Assembly (NCBI GenBank): GCA_018398585.1
Contig: JAGTTD010000008.1
Span: 12,536,501-12,600,500 of the forward strand
Reading direction: 5' to 3'
Length of the DNA: 64,000 nt
Source of the DNA: Simmondsia chinensis
Taxonomy: Eukaryota > Streptophyta > Magnoliopsida > Caryophyllales > Simmondsiaceae
Shown: piece by piece, positions 30,729 to 41,760 of the stretch
Layout of the letters: each line of letters opens with the position of its first letter
Numbering within the stretch: the first letter of the stretch is position 1
Position numbers and translations under genes: made by a program
The notes under the pieces: model-generated
Database searches by the model: none
Told to the model about the DNA's origin: nothing
What the model saw: the letters and a program-made list of their open reading frames with translations, nothing else

Positions 30729-31890
30729 GATATCAATGATGGTCGCCTTCTCACAGTCAATGGCCATCGTCTTAAACACGCTATTGGGTTAGGGGATAGA
30801 CCACACCAGTTTGAAGAAATTCATCTTAGGGACCCCACGTCGGGATCAGCCTAGCGTCGTAGACAATACCGCTTCTGGCTGAAGACGTTGAACTTAGCGC
30901 TTTTGGGAGGCAACCCAATTTATTTATGTTTCGTAGTTTATGCCGTACTTTTATTATTAGTTTTATTATTTATTATTTATTATTTATCTTATTTATTTAA
31001 TTTTTTATGGAAATTTATTTATTTATTTATTTTTTTCCAAAACCAAAGATTTTTCATACAAGGCATACCGCAGCCTCCCCGATCGATCGGGTTTAACTCC
31101 GATCAATCGAGAGCATTACGGCTTTGGGGTTTTCGCCTTAAAACCCCGATTGATCGAGAAATACCGATCGATCGGGGAACCATCCGTACGGATTCTCTTT
31201 TTAAAAAATGCCCCGATATGTCGACCCTCCCCACCTCATTTTTTTTCCCCACCTTCTAACCCTAACCCACGTCCCCCTATCTCCAACCACCATCTCCGGC
31301 CACCGCCTCCGGCACACACCGGTCCGCCCACCAAAGTAGACCCTACCACCAATTTCTCTTCGTTTTTTACCCTCTATTGCAAGGTATGTGTTTCCCCTCT
31401 CATTTATCTTTCACTTTACCTTATTTTTACTTCAAGAGAGCATGTTTAGGTCTTTTTTTGGTTGTTGTCCTACTTTATTGAAATGGTTTCGTCCTGATTT
31501 ATGTCTTAGTCGATTTTGTGCCATGTTCACACCTTTGTTCATGAACCATGTTTATATAGGTTATCAGTGACTTAATTTCGCCCTTTGATACTTGTGGTTG
31601 CTGGATTATGACACGATGGGGTCATCTTGTGGGAGTTACACTCGTTTTATGTTAACTGGATTTATGGGTTTGGGTACTGATCTAGGTTTTTCGTCATTTT
31701 TATTTTATTTTATTTTTTTTTTGTATTTTTTTACTTTGTTATTTATTTATTTATTTTTATTTATTTTTAATTTTTTTTCCTCTTTTTAATTGTGGGCCGA
31801 GTTTGGTGTGTTGTCCTTGTTGTTTTTCGTCTTTGTGTTTTTGTTTCTTCCCCTTATCTTCGGGTTCATCTGCTCTTGTTCTCATTTCTA
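30729..31890 (+). other. Athila spacer: GATCGATC cluster and leader of the extra frame
   Basis: It contains an ALLGGNP-coding stretch common downstream of Athila pol, TTTA-rich runs, then four CCGATC(G/A)ATCGG-type palindromes (31079-31180) and a C-rich leader. A donor-like GCAAG/GTATGTG at about 31383 and T-rich sequence up to the ATG at 31895 suggest an intron in the leader of the extra frame. A GATCGGGGAACCATCCGTAC block resembles LTR U3 sequence next to the TATA box. Confidence 0.5.
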
Positions 31891-31894
31891 AATT

Positions 31895-32884
31895 ATGCCG
31901 CGTGGTAAGCGGAGCCGCACTGAGGAGGCCAGCAGCTCCCAACAACCCGACGTTCTTGCTCGAGCCAATGCTGCCCCTATATATGGGGAGACAGTGTTTG
32001 GTGAGGATCTTAAAGATGAGAGGGAGGGCGCTTGGGCCATTCTCTTTAGCCAACATAGGGATCTTACCTGCCTTCTTGGTAGAGAGCTGGAGGAAGACCC
32101 TATTTTTCCATCTTTAGTGCGGGAATTTTATTCTTCTTATGCTCTCCAACAAGAGGGGGGTAAGACCTACGGTGACGTCACTATTCATGGCAAAACCATC
32201 CGATTTGATGCCACGGATGTCACCGAGGCTATAGGTTACCCCTTATATGCTGACGAATCTATTTGGCACCAGCCTGTTAACCCACCAAAGGCCGTGGACA
32301 TTATTGCTGAGTTATGTGGCGGCCAATGCACGAGAGATCGTCCAACCACCACGTTCCGCTGCGCCCTTCCGTCGCATATGTGGCGTCTGGACACCATCAT
32401 TTAGGCCAATCTATGGCCTACCGGTCATGCCCAGGAGCGTACCAGCCCTATTCTAGATCTTCTTTGGAAGTTCTATCGAGGTGTACGGGTGGATGTGGGG
32501 GCCACTTACCTACAGATATTTACCGTTGTCCGCCACGGGCTTCAGTGCCTCTCTGTTGGCGGAGGTGCTCTGTACTTTCCTCGTTTAATCATGAGGCTTG
32601 TATGGCGTGCTTGGGTGCGCATACCGATCTCTCCTGACCGAGCTTGTGCACCGCTCCCCCACTTTGATCCCACCCAGCATCGTCGGACCTTCCTTTCACT
32701 TGCCCCGGCCGATGTGCCAGGGGAGGAGTCGGACCATGAGGATGCCCCTGCCCGGGCCGCTGCTCCTGCTCGAGCATCACGCCACGAGGGACGCCCACCC
32801 ACGCCATCTGCTTCTGATGATCCCGGCCATGTCCCACCATACGTTACGGATATTATGGATCGTTTAGATCACATTCAGTCTTGA
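31895..32884 (+). pseudogene. Athila extra ORF (env-position; plant transposon protein-like)
   Basis: The ATG at 31895 begins MPRGKRSRTEEASSSQQPDV, followed by FPSLVREFYSSYALQQ, VTIHGKTIRFDATDVTEAIG and HMWRLDTII, one TAG (32402), then in the same frame SPILDLLWKFYRGVRVDVG, GGALYFPRLIMRLVWRAWV and a Pro/Ala-rich tail (APARAAAPARASRHEGRPP). This order matches the 'putative plant transposon protein' region found after integrase in many Athila elements. No signal peptide or convincing membrane span is visible, so the old 'env-like' label is not supported here. Only one stop in 330 codons makes it markedly better preserved than gag. Confidence 0.65.
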
Positions 32885-34144
32885 GTCACTGAACTCTATC
32901 GACTGCAGACGGGCGGTTCTCCTCCACCTTACCCCCCTCCCTGAGCTATTTATATTACTCCTGTACTAAACATTTGTTATGCATTTCTTTCTTTTTCGTT
33001 ATTAACAAATTGTTTTAGTCCACAGTCTTCTCTTTTTTTTTTTTTGTTGTAACTTGCTTTTTTCTGTCTTCAACTTTTGGGATTCGCTCGACATATGTGA
33101 CTGCCCATTCATGATCTCAGGTCGTCTCTCTCCTTTCCCTGCTTCTATTTTAATTTTGATGCATTGAGGACAATGCAAGGTTTTGGTTTGGAGATGGCAG
33201 ATAAGAGTCAACTTTGTTTGTCTTTTAAGCTTAATTTAGCATAAATTAGCTACACATTTATTTTTTGAAGGCATAAATATGAGGTTGTTTGTGACCATTA
33301 TCGTAACCCAGTTCTGTGATGTACTTTGATGATTAGAATAATTATGAGACGAGATTATTGCTGGATCGGACTTTTGAATCCCTATTTTTGTCTTTTAAAT
33401 AGTTAGTGAGATTATTACTTTCCACCCTTAATCTTGTGACATATCCTACTATTTAGGTCGAAATAATGGTAATAATTTTAGGAATAGGAATCCACCTTTC
33501 TACTCCTAACAATGTTGAAATCAATTGTGCATTTCTTTATCTTAGGTAACCTTTAAAAAAAAAAAGAAGAAGAAAAGAGGAAAAAAAAAAAAAAAAGAGG
33601 TGACTGGTTGGTTCTTGTAGCCCTTGTGTCTCGAGCAAGTAAGCCCGTATGGGTATCTTAAAACTTGGTACCTTAAGCCAACTAGGTCGGGAGCTACCGG
33701 CCGAAAACCTGTTACATAGGTATGAGGGTGACACACATAACTGAGTTAAAAGAAAAAAAGAAATAAAGGGAAGAAGGGAAAACAAGAGAGAAAAGAGAAG
33801 CCTTTTGATTTCACTATTGATTAGTGGTGAAGGGTTAGGGTGACTTGTTCCTTTACTTATTACCTTTGTTTCTTCGTTAAGTTAGAGGGTTTTGAAGTAT
33901 GACGAATGGGAGAGAAGTTCTAAAATCACTCACTAGTCAAAAGACTTTAATAACGGAGACTTAAGTCAGTACTAGTGCCATAATCACGTCACATAAGGAT
34001 TCGCTACTCTCAAGTACACTCTCAAGTTTGGTCAAACAATAATTTTCACAAGTGACCTTTATATGCCTGACTCGACTTTTATGCCAGTAGCTAACTCAAA
34101 TAGAATATTGCTTGAGGACAAGCAATGTGTGGGTTTTGAGATGT
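32885..34144 (+). other. Athila 3' untranslated region
   Basis: Non-coding sequence includes a poly-A/G-rich stretch (33553-33600). It ends with the 20-base palindrome ATTGCTTGAGGACAAGCAAT (34107-34126) and the GTGTGGGTTTTGAGATGT stretch that replaces the usual polypurine tract before the 3' LTR. Open stretches in it have no recognisable domains. Confidence 0.55.
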
Positions 34145-35604
34145 TGATACGCATGATTTTTACATATTTTATTTCCCGTTTTTGTCATATATTCGGCCTC
34201 TAAATGTGTGTTCGGTTCTTGTTGAGGTACATTTTCATGTGGAACACATCAAAGTTGATGGAAGAAGGAATAGGGCAAAATTAAGCATTATTGCGGCACT
34301 TTTGAAGACTGATTGGAGAAACCCAACCATCTGTGCAGATGAAAGACCCATTGGATCATAATTTGGTGAACCAAGTACATTCCATAGCGCTTCGGGGCTT
34401 AATTAAGAAAAGGGGCCCAAAGAACCGATCGATCAGCAGCTCCTGGGTAGGGAAACTAACCAAGAGCTTGCCGATCTATTGGCCGAAAGTACCAATCGAT
34501 CGGAAGTTTTTGCGTGGGCTCACTGATGGGTCGGCTCTTTTAGTCGATTGATCTGATTGCTGATTGATCGGGCATTATTCCCGATCGATCGGGATGGTTC
34601 CGTATGGAACCCTAACTCCTCCTGCGCCTATAAATAGAGAAGGGAAAGTCAGCCTTGGAAACGCTTTTCTCGCCACAAGTCCTCCCCTTTCTCTAAAACC
34701 CGAAGCCGCTATGAGATCCACAGGTTCTCAAAAGCTGAAGCGCAAGCGGTTGGAATACTAGGAGAATTCAGGCTCGAATCAGCATTGACACGATGATTGA
34801 GGGAGTTTACTCTTTCATTTATTTTATGCCCAGTATTCTCTTTTATATAAATTTAAATATGTGTAAAACTCCCGTGGAGGAGTAAACTTTCTTAGTTTAG
34901 GGGATGAAGGGCGGGTAGCCGCCCGCATCCCTGATTTATATTATGCTTTTGACGATTGATTTAGTTTTGTTATATTTGCACCCATGTGGGGAGTTTTTCA
35001 TGATTGTTGGATATTTTTTCGTATGTGTGCTTGTAGCCATGTCTTGCAGCGATTAGTCATGTGCTTGTAGCCTAGGCCATAACATAACAGGACTTCACGC
35101 GTGGTCAGGGTCGAGGTTGTACCTAACTTTGAACCCAATCTTTTATATAAGTTAATATTGAATTAGGAGTAACAAAGGAATTAAGTAGTGCTAATGAGAT
35201 AACCTATGCCACATCCAGAGTACTAAGATAGGTTATGCCTTTAGACTAATTCATTACCCTAAGCCCTAATTTATATATTAACCCAGGCTTAGAGCTTGTA
35301 GCCTAAGTCTTTCAAATCATCGTCCTAAGTAGAATATAATGACGGGATATGTGTTAAGCTATCCTGAATTCACTCCCTAAACTAACCTCAATTGAATTGT
35401 CGCACTCACTTTGTATTCAGTTTTAGTAATTTAGCTTCAACTTATTCAAACAACCCAAAAAACCAAAAATTCAAACCGCTCGTTAATCAGTAAATCTAAC
35501 TTGACACGATTCCCTGTGGATACGACCCGTATACCCGACAAATCTGCGATGATCTCGTACGCTTGCAAGTAAACGGTTTTAGAACACACTTTTAAAACAC
35601 ATCA
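34145..35604 (+). repeat. Athila 3' LTR
   Basis: It runs TGATACGCATGATTTTTACA ... AAAACACATCA. It retains the GATCGATC palindromes, the TATAAATAG box (34629-34637) and the GCTCGTTAATCAGTAAATC region near its end. It is followed by the GTTGT half of the target duplication and CACTA repeat sequence. Confidence 0.87.
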
Positions 35605-37300
35605 GTTGTCGATGTTATGTTTGCTAAATTGAAATTAATTGGTAGTTCGTGTTTGTTGCAAGCCCTTGTCTATATTTCGTTGGAGATTAACAACCTAATT
35701 TGGTTCTTCGCTATATTGACCTACTATACCTAGATTTTGAATATTTTTGCTAGATTGACAAAGCTTCAAAGCAAATTTGTCTCTTTTATGTAGGTAGTTT
35801 CTGTTTTGTTTGTTGAATTAAGAAATTAGTTAGTAGTTCATGTTTGTTATAAGTCCATATCTGTTTTTCGTTGGTGATTAACAACCCTAATTCAGTTCTT
35901 TGTTGTATTGAAACACTATACCCGGATTTTGAATATTTTTTTTGCTGGATTGACAAGACTTCATAGTGGGTTCGTCCCTTTTATGTTAGCAGTTTGTGTT
36001 TTCCTTGCTGAACTAACAAATTAGTTGGTAGTTCGTGTTTGTAATAAGCCCATGTCTACTTTTCGTTAGTGATTAACAACCGTAATTCGGTTCTTCATTG
36101 TATTGACCCACTATTCCCATATTTTGAATTTTTTTTGCTAGAATGACAAAGCTTAAAAGAGATTTTGTCCATTTTATGTTAGTGGTTTGTGTTTTGTTCG
36201 CTGAATTAACAAATTAGTTTGTAGTTCATATTTGTTATAAGCCCATGTCTATTATTCGTTAGTAATTAACAACCCTAATTTCGTTCTTTGCTATATTGAC
36301 CCACTATACCTAGATTGACAATGCTTGAAAGCGAATTTGTCCCTTTTATGTTGGTAGTTTGTGTTTTGTTTGTTGAATTAACAAAGTTCATGTTTGTTAT
36401 AAACCCATGTCTGTTTTTTGTTGGTGATTAACAACCCTAATTCAGTTGTTCGCTGTATTGACCCACTATACCAAAATTTTGAATATTTTTTGCAAGATTG
36501 ACAAACTTAAAAGCGAGTTCGTCGCCTTTATGTTAGTAGTTCGTGTTTTGTTTGTTGAATTAACAAATTAGTTGACAGTTCGTATTTGTTATAAGCCCAT
36601 GTCTACTGTTCGTTACTAATTAACAACCCTAATTTGGTTCTTCATTAGATTGACCCACTGTCCCCAGATTTCGAATATTTTTTGCTAGATTAACAAAGCT
36701 TAAAAGAGATTTTGTCCCTTTTATGTTAGTAGTTTGTGTTGTGTTCTCCGAATTAAAAAATTGGTTGGTGGTTCATGTTTGCGATAAGCCCCTCTCTGTT
36801 ATTCGTTAGTAATTATCAACCCTAATTTCATTCTTCACTGTATTCACCCACTATGCCTAGATTGACAAAGCTTTAAAGCGAATTTGTCTGTTTTTTATGC
36901 GTAGTCCGAGTTATGTTCCCTGAATTAACAAATTAGGAGGTAGTTTGTGTTTCTTACTAGCTCATATATGTTGTTCGTTTGTAATTAACAACCCTAATTT
37001 GGTTCTTCATTGTATTGACCCACTATACCCAAATTTTGAATGATTTTTTTGCAAGATTGTCAATGCTTTAAAGTGAATTTGTCCCTTTCATGTTAGTAGT
37101 TCATGTCATTTTTGCTGAATTAAGAAATGGGAAGGTAGTTCGTATTTGTCATAAGTCCATCTCTGTTGTTCATTGGTGACTGACAACCCTGATTCGGTTC
37201 TTCATTGTATTGACCCACTATACCCAAATTTTGAATGACTTTTTGCTAGATTGACAAAATTTCAAAGACAATTTGTCCCTTTTATGTTAGAAGTTGCTTT
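35605..37300 (+). repeat. CACTA internal tandem array, part after Athila
   Basis: About nine further units at about 165-200-bp spacing follow; the GACCCACTATACC landmark recurs near 35710, 35909, 36107, 36299, 36464, 36652, 36846, 37017 and 37211. Copies are diverged, so the expansion predates the Athila insertion. Open stretches in this block are repeat-derived. Confidence 0.78.
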
Positions 37301-37619
37301 TCAAGGTAAAAGACTAACACCAATATGTTTGACATTGCTTTTGGAGTGTATGATTAGTTATATACTAGGGTTGGTAATTTATAAAGATATTAATTTTGAG
37401 ATTGTTTTTGACATTTTCTTGTTGTTGACATTCAAATTGAAACGTGAGTTGAAACATCTCACACTAATTAAACCATGCTTTTTAGGTATATTCTTGGAAT
37501 ATCTTATAAGAAAATGGTGCCTAATAAAAAATGGATGCATTTTGTTCATGATTGGGTGAGTTTAACATATCAAAATGGAGTTCAAAGTTTTTAGATTATG
37601 CAGAGGAAAGAAAAGGTAG

Positions 37620-39416
37620 AACTATTGCTTGTCCGTAAGAGGTCATCTACTTAAATATGGAATACTGCCATGTTACACTTTTTGGTATGACCATGGTGAG
37701 AGTCAAGGTGAAATCGAATCCGATTCTAAAGGAGAGACTGATATAGATCTAGAAGATGAAGATGATCTTGCACTTGATGTGGGTGGTGCGGTGAATGATA
37801 TTTCGAGGGATAAATTTCCTTACTTTGGTGACATAGATTCCAATTATGCCAACATTGATTCCTCGAGTCATGTTGTGCATGAAGAGCAGACAATGTTGAT
37901 AAACAAGGTAATTGTTTTTCTTACACCTTTTTAAAAATGGTAAGGCTTTGATTTCTTGTTAGCATGTAATCACTTTTTCACTATTGGTAGGTTGTGTTGA
38001 AAATAATGATGGAAAGAAGAGGAAAAGACGTGAAAAGAGCAAATGCAAAAAGGTGGCAACTTTTAAACCTGGAAATAAGTTGCCTATTGGAAATTTCCAT
38101 AATCGCGGTGTTGGGGAAAATGTAAATGAATTTTCTCGACACCTTGGCAAAACCATATGTGATAGAAATGTGGTTCCAAGGAGGAAGAGCTCATGCGATG
38201 AAATTGATGGAAGAGAGAAAGAACACATGTTTGCAGCAGTCCTAGTAAGTTAACTATGTAATGCAGCTTATATTTTCATTTTTAAATAATTATGCGAAGA
38301 TTGTTAGATGTCTAAATTAGAATGGCAAAATTTTATTAGCATGAAAAGAAATTGAGTTTACTTATTTGAAATAGGACAAATTTCGTGACGAGAATGTTGA
38401 CTTGAAGGAGTATTGCAAAGAGATCTTAGATCATATGCGGTACTTATGGAAAAATTAGAGAGGGGACTTGTATCGGTTTGAGATTTTTAACAAGCTGAAA
38501 ACAAAAAAGCAGCCTTCGCCGTTTCCCAACTTCACTGTAGAACGAGCTTTAAAAAAGGCCTTGACAGATCTGCCTCTAGAAGGGTGGGATAAGGAGGATT
38601 GAGTATGGACTGTAAACATCAATATTATGCATCTGATGAGTCCCAGGTATAAATTCTCTTATGTTCTTCGATTTTGTTTTTTGTACTTCCATTCATGGGC
38701 ATATTAACATTTTAATATTTGAAACATAGGCAAAGAGAGCAAGAAACTCCAAAAATAGGGCTGCGCTTTCGAAAGAATTGCTTCATCGTACTGGTAGCAA
38801 AGCTCATGGGCAGATTTTCAAAGATATAGCATGCAACTAACAACTTTCATATTTTGTTATGTAAAGTTTTTTATCCGGGGACAATCTAAATATTCCTTGA
38901 TTGTAAAGACTCAATAGGATGGGAAAGGTCCGAATCTTGGGGAGATATTTCTGGCTACACATTCAAAGGGTGATAAGCTGGCGACACCTGAGCTTAGTAA
39001 GCAATATGTATCTAGAGTTCAAATAATTTATTACTTATTTTCAAATATACTTTACTGCAATCTTAGTTTACCATATTTTGTAGGAAAAAAATTGTTGATG
39101 TTATTGAAGCAGATCCCACTTTATCTAACATTGAAGTTGCTGCGAAGGTCTTCAACAAATGTTAAGGTCATGGTCACGTGTTTGGTTATGGGGGAGGAGT
39201 AGGGCCTAGCGATTTGAGAGGACCATCTTCTACCAAGGCAGGCCGAGCTTCTTAAAATACTTCGTCAATATGAGAAGGAAAATCGAGCACTTAATAAGGA
39301 GAATAAGGAATTTACTGATTTGACAGCTAAAGTAAAAGCACTAGAGGATGGAGGTCATGACAACGGGTCAAGTACTCCCTCCCTATCTACTGAGATGGAC
39401 AACTATATTGATTGAG
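37620..39416 (+). pseudogene. CACTA gene: transposase-associated and Ptta/En/Spm domains
   Basis: Several exon-like blocks are joined by GT...AG boundaries. Block 1 (37629-37909) has VRGHLLKYGILPCYTFWYDH plus GE, the transposase-associated signature, then an acidic stretch DIDLEDEDD. Block 2 (about 37990-38243) has KLPIGNFHNRGVGENVNEF and a donor GTAAGT. Block 3 (38375-38646) has KEYCKEILDHMRYLWKN. Block 4 (about 38729-38840) has NSKNRAALSKELLHRTGSK, typical of the Ptta/En/Spm domain. Block 5 (about 38919-39000) has GPNLGEIFLATHSKGDKL. Block 6 (39085-39416) ends in a coiled-coil ILRQYEKENRALNKENKEF. Stops (for example after YLWKN) and frame changes make it a pseudogene. Relatives bind the element ends. 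Confidence 0.72.
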
Positions 39417-40849
39417 TATTATTAGGTATGTGGTAATCTTCTTTTTTTTCTAGTTTCTCTTTTTTTTTTCCCTTAGTTATTGCTTATGCATGTTAATATA
39501 TTCATTAAGAATACATTATTGAGTTATTTGGAATTGTTGTGGATTTGGACTTTGTGATTAATTCCTATGTGGAGTTTGAGAATGTTGTTGACTTATGACT
39601 CAAGTTGTGTACGGTAGAATTTGAGTTTGTGATGCACGGAGCAAGGAGCTTTTGAATTAGCATTTTGAAGTAAGGGTGGGTAGTAGTTTCATTTTGTTTT
39701 GAGCTTGCATCTTGCTAGGTCTTTAGATATGTCATGGCATGTGGGCTGTAGTTTGTTTTATTTTGGTTATGGCTGTCCGTTCTCCCTGGGCCCAACTTCG
39801 TTGGTGCGTCCTATTTGGTATTATGAGTCTTCGCTTTTATTAAAAAAAATTTCACTCTTTAATTGTTTGAAATTGTTGATGCATTTGGATTGAATGATTG
39901 AGTTTTATGTGAGTTTGAGATTTGTGGATTTAGGACTTTGTGTTTCAATATGGAGTTAACAGTTTGCAATGATTTTGGTATTCATTAAAAACACATTATT
40001 GAGTTGAGTCATTTGGAAGTGTTGTTGAGTTTGGACTCTATGATTGAATTCTAGGTGGAGTTCAAGAATGTTTTGAATTTGTGATACTATGGTCCAGTTT
40101 TATAATATGGAGATCAGATTTGCAATTGTTTAGTATCAAAAGGAATAGGAGTTGTTTCCTTTTAAGCCAATTTTCTGCCAATTACTTTGATATAGTTTTC
40201 ATATGTTGTATTTTTTGTTTTGCTGCTGGTCAGTGGTGCGTTTGTACTATTGATTATTAATGCTCAGTTGACAAAATTTCCTAACATGAGTGTTGTATTT
40301 ATTTGTTTAGATGTTGGAAGATTGCACTGCAAATTCTTATTTTTGTTGGAACTTTTATTTGTGAACTTTTTCGAATTTGTAATTTTTGCTAAATTTTTAG
40401 GTAATGAATTTTTCAATATACCCTTTTAGTGTGTTTTGTATGTAAATTGGTTTTTGTGAGTACTATGATATTTAAGTTTCAATAACATTTTTATTTTTTT
40501 ACTAGAATCCGTTGCTACACTGAATGATATGTAAGAGTTATTTTTGGATGATTATATAGTACTATTCTACAGGTGTTATAAATGAATTGAAATGTCGTTA
40601 TACTACATTTATGCATAGGTGTTATGAATAACCAAAAATTGTCCTTATAAGGATGTCTAGATTTTGTAGACAACCTGAAATTTATCATTATATTGCATAA
40701 ATGTGCCGGTATTTTTGAATGTATATATTGTACCATATGAATGTACAAGATTTTTAACGTTAATAAATATTTTTTGGTTATAATTGTCCTTGATGGGGGA
40801 AGCATTTTTAAAGAAAACTTTTCTTATCCTTAATTCGTGGAAAATATTT
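39417..40849. repeat. CACTA 3' region with diverged repeats, no gene seen
   Basis: Three diverged blocks (about 39500-39640, 39870-39950, 39985-40090) share ACATTATTGAGTT, TTTGGACT.TGTGATT and GTGGAGTTTGAGAATGTTG. The remainder is AT-rich untranslated sequence. Short open stretches here show no recognisable domain. Confidence 0.45.
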
Positions 40850-41293
40850 TAACAATGGTTTATTGTTGCTATTTTTTACCAACAATGGTTATTATCATTA
40901 CCATTCTCAATAGTAGCACGAAAATTTTCACGACCATTTTTGTCATCGTTAAAACTTTTCCTATTTGGATGTAAATATTTGTGACGACAACAAGTGTTGT
41001 TGTTGCTAATCAACTCTTTAACGACGGTGCCACCTAACGTTAAAGACTTTTCTCCTAACGACAGCTTGTGCTGTTGTTATTGATTTCACTTTTAACGATA
41101 GACATAGTATACCGTCGCAGATACTTTTTGACGATGGCTAGGTTTAGCGGTCATTAATCCTAGATAGTATTAAGATCAGAAGTAATAACGATGATGAACT
41201 GAAATTTCCCCCGTCGTTAATAGTATTAATGACGGTAAATTAGGCTTTTAACAACAATAATCACTGTCATTAATGACCCATTTTCTAGTAGTG
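40850..41293 (+). repeat. CACTA right subterminal repeats and terminal repeat
   Basis: Repeated CGTCGTTAA, TTAACGA and TAATGAC motifs in both orientations lead to the terminal CTAGTAGTG. They match the motif class at the left end and define the element border. Confidence 0.78.
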
Positions 41294-41760
41294 GATGTAT
41301 AACTTACCTTCTAACTTGAAGCATGCGTAACTTTCAATCCCTGGGGAGCTATGATCAAATTATATATCAAAATGAAGATCTTCAAGAGTTTTACATAGCT
41401 ATCAAGGATAACGTATAAAGGGTGAGACGGGCACATAGGCCGTAGTGGTTGTATAACTTTCCTTGTAACTTGAAATGGGCATTACTTTCAATCCGTGAGT
41501 AGTTAGTGATAAAATTGCATGTCAACATGATGCGTTTGTAGCGTTTTATGTGCTTGTGATGATTTTATGAACTTTGCATCAAAGAAGATATATAAAAGAC
41601 AAAGTGAGCTTTTTTCGTGCGTAGTGATTATATAAGTTGACCTTATGACTTAAAATATGTATAACTTTCAACCCATGAAGGGTTACATACCGAATTACAT
41701 ATTAAAACGAAGCTCTTGAAAAGTTTTATGCAGTTATGATGCATTTTCTTGTTTTCACAC
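41294..41760. repeat. Tandem array of ~155-185-bp units, right part
   Basis: After the CACTA target duplication the array resumes exactly where it broke: left TATTGGAT plus right GATGTATAACTTACC reconstruct the unit junction seen intact near 22110. Three more units follow (landmarks at 41377, about 41530 and 41711). A single diverged unit may lie at 42540-42640. Confidence 0.8.

Larger units (their letters stand above)
23783..35604 (+). mobile_element. Athila-type Ty3/gypsy retrotransposon, 11.8 kb
   Basis: Long LTRs (23783-25234 and 34145-35604), a tRNA-Asp primer-binding site, one gag-pol frame and an extra reading frame between integrase and the 3' LTR match the Athila lineage. Flanks gtagt (23778-23782) and gttgt (35605-35609) form a 5-bp target duplication with one change. 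Both flanks are the same CACTA tandem repeat, so the Athila landed inside that array. Many in-frame stops, mostly at C-to-T sites, show it is an old silenced copy. Confidence 0.88.
22638..41293 (+). mobile_element. CACTA (En/Spm-type) transposon, 18.7 kb, with nested Athila
   Basis: Terminal inverted repeats begin CACTACAAGAAAGTGG (left) and CACTACTAGAAAATGG (right, minus strand). Both are flanked by GAT (22635-22637, 41294-41296), the 3-bp target duplication typical of CACTA. Subterminal GTCGTTAA motifs repeat at both ends. Inside are a 5'-UTR-like segment (about 23150-23300), a tandem array, and a degenerate gene with the transposase-associated and Ptta/En/Spm domains (37620-39416). The large TNPD (Transposase_21) catalytic domain is absent, so this copy could not mobilise itself. 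Without the Athila insert it would be about 6.8 kb. Confidence 0.88.

Noticed and set aside
32542..32867. Several overlapping open frames on both strands near 32.6-32.9 kb
   Set aside because: They are shadows of the GC-rich Pro/Ala coding tail of the Athila extra ORF.
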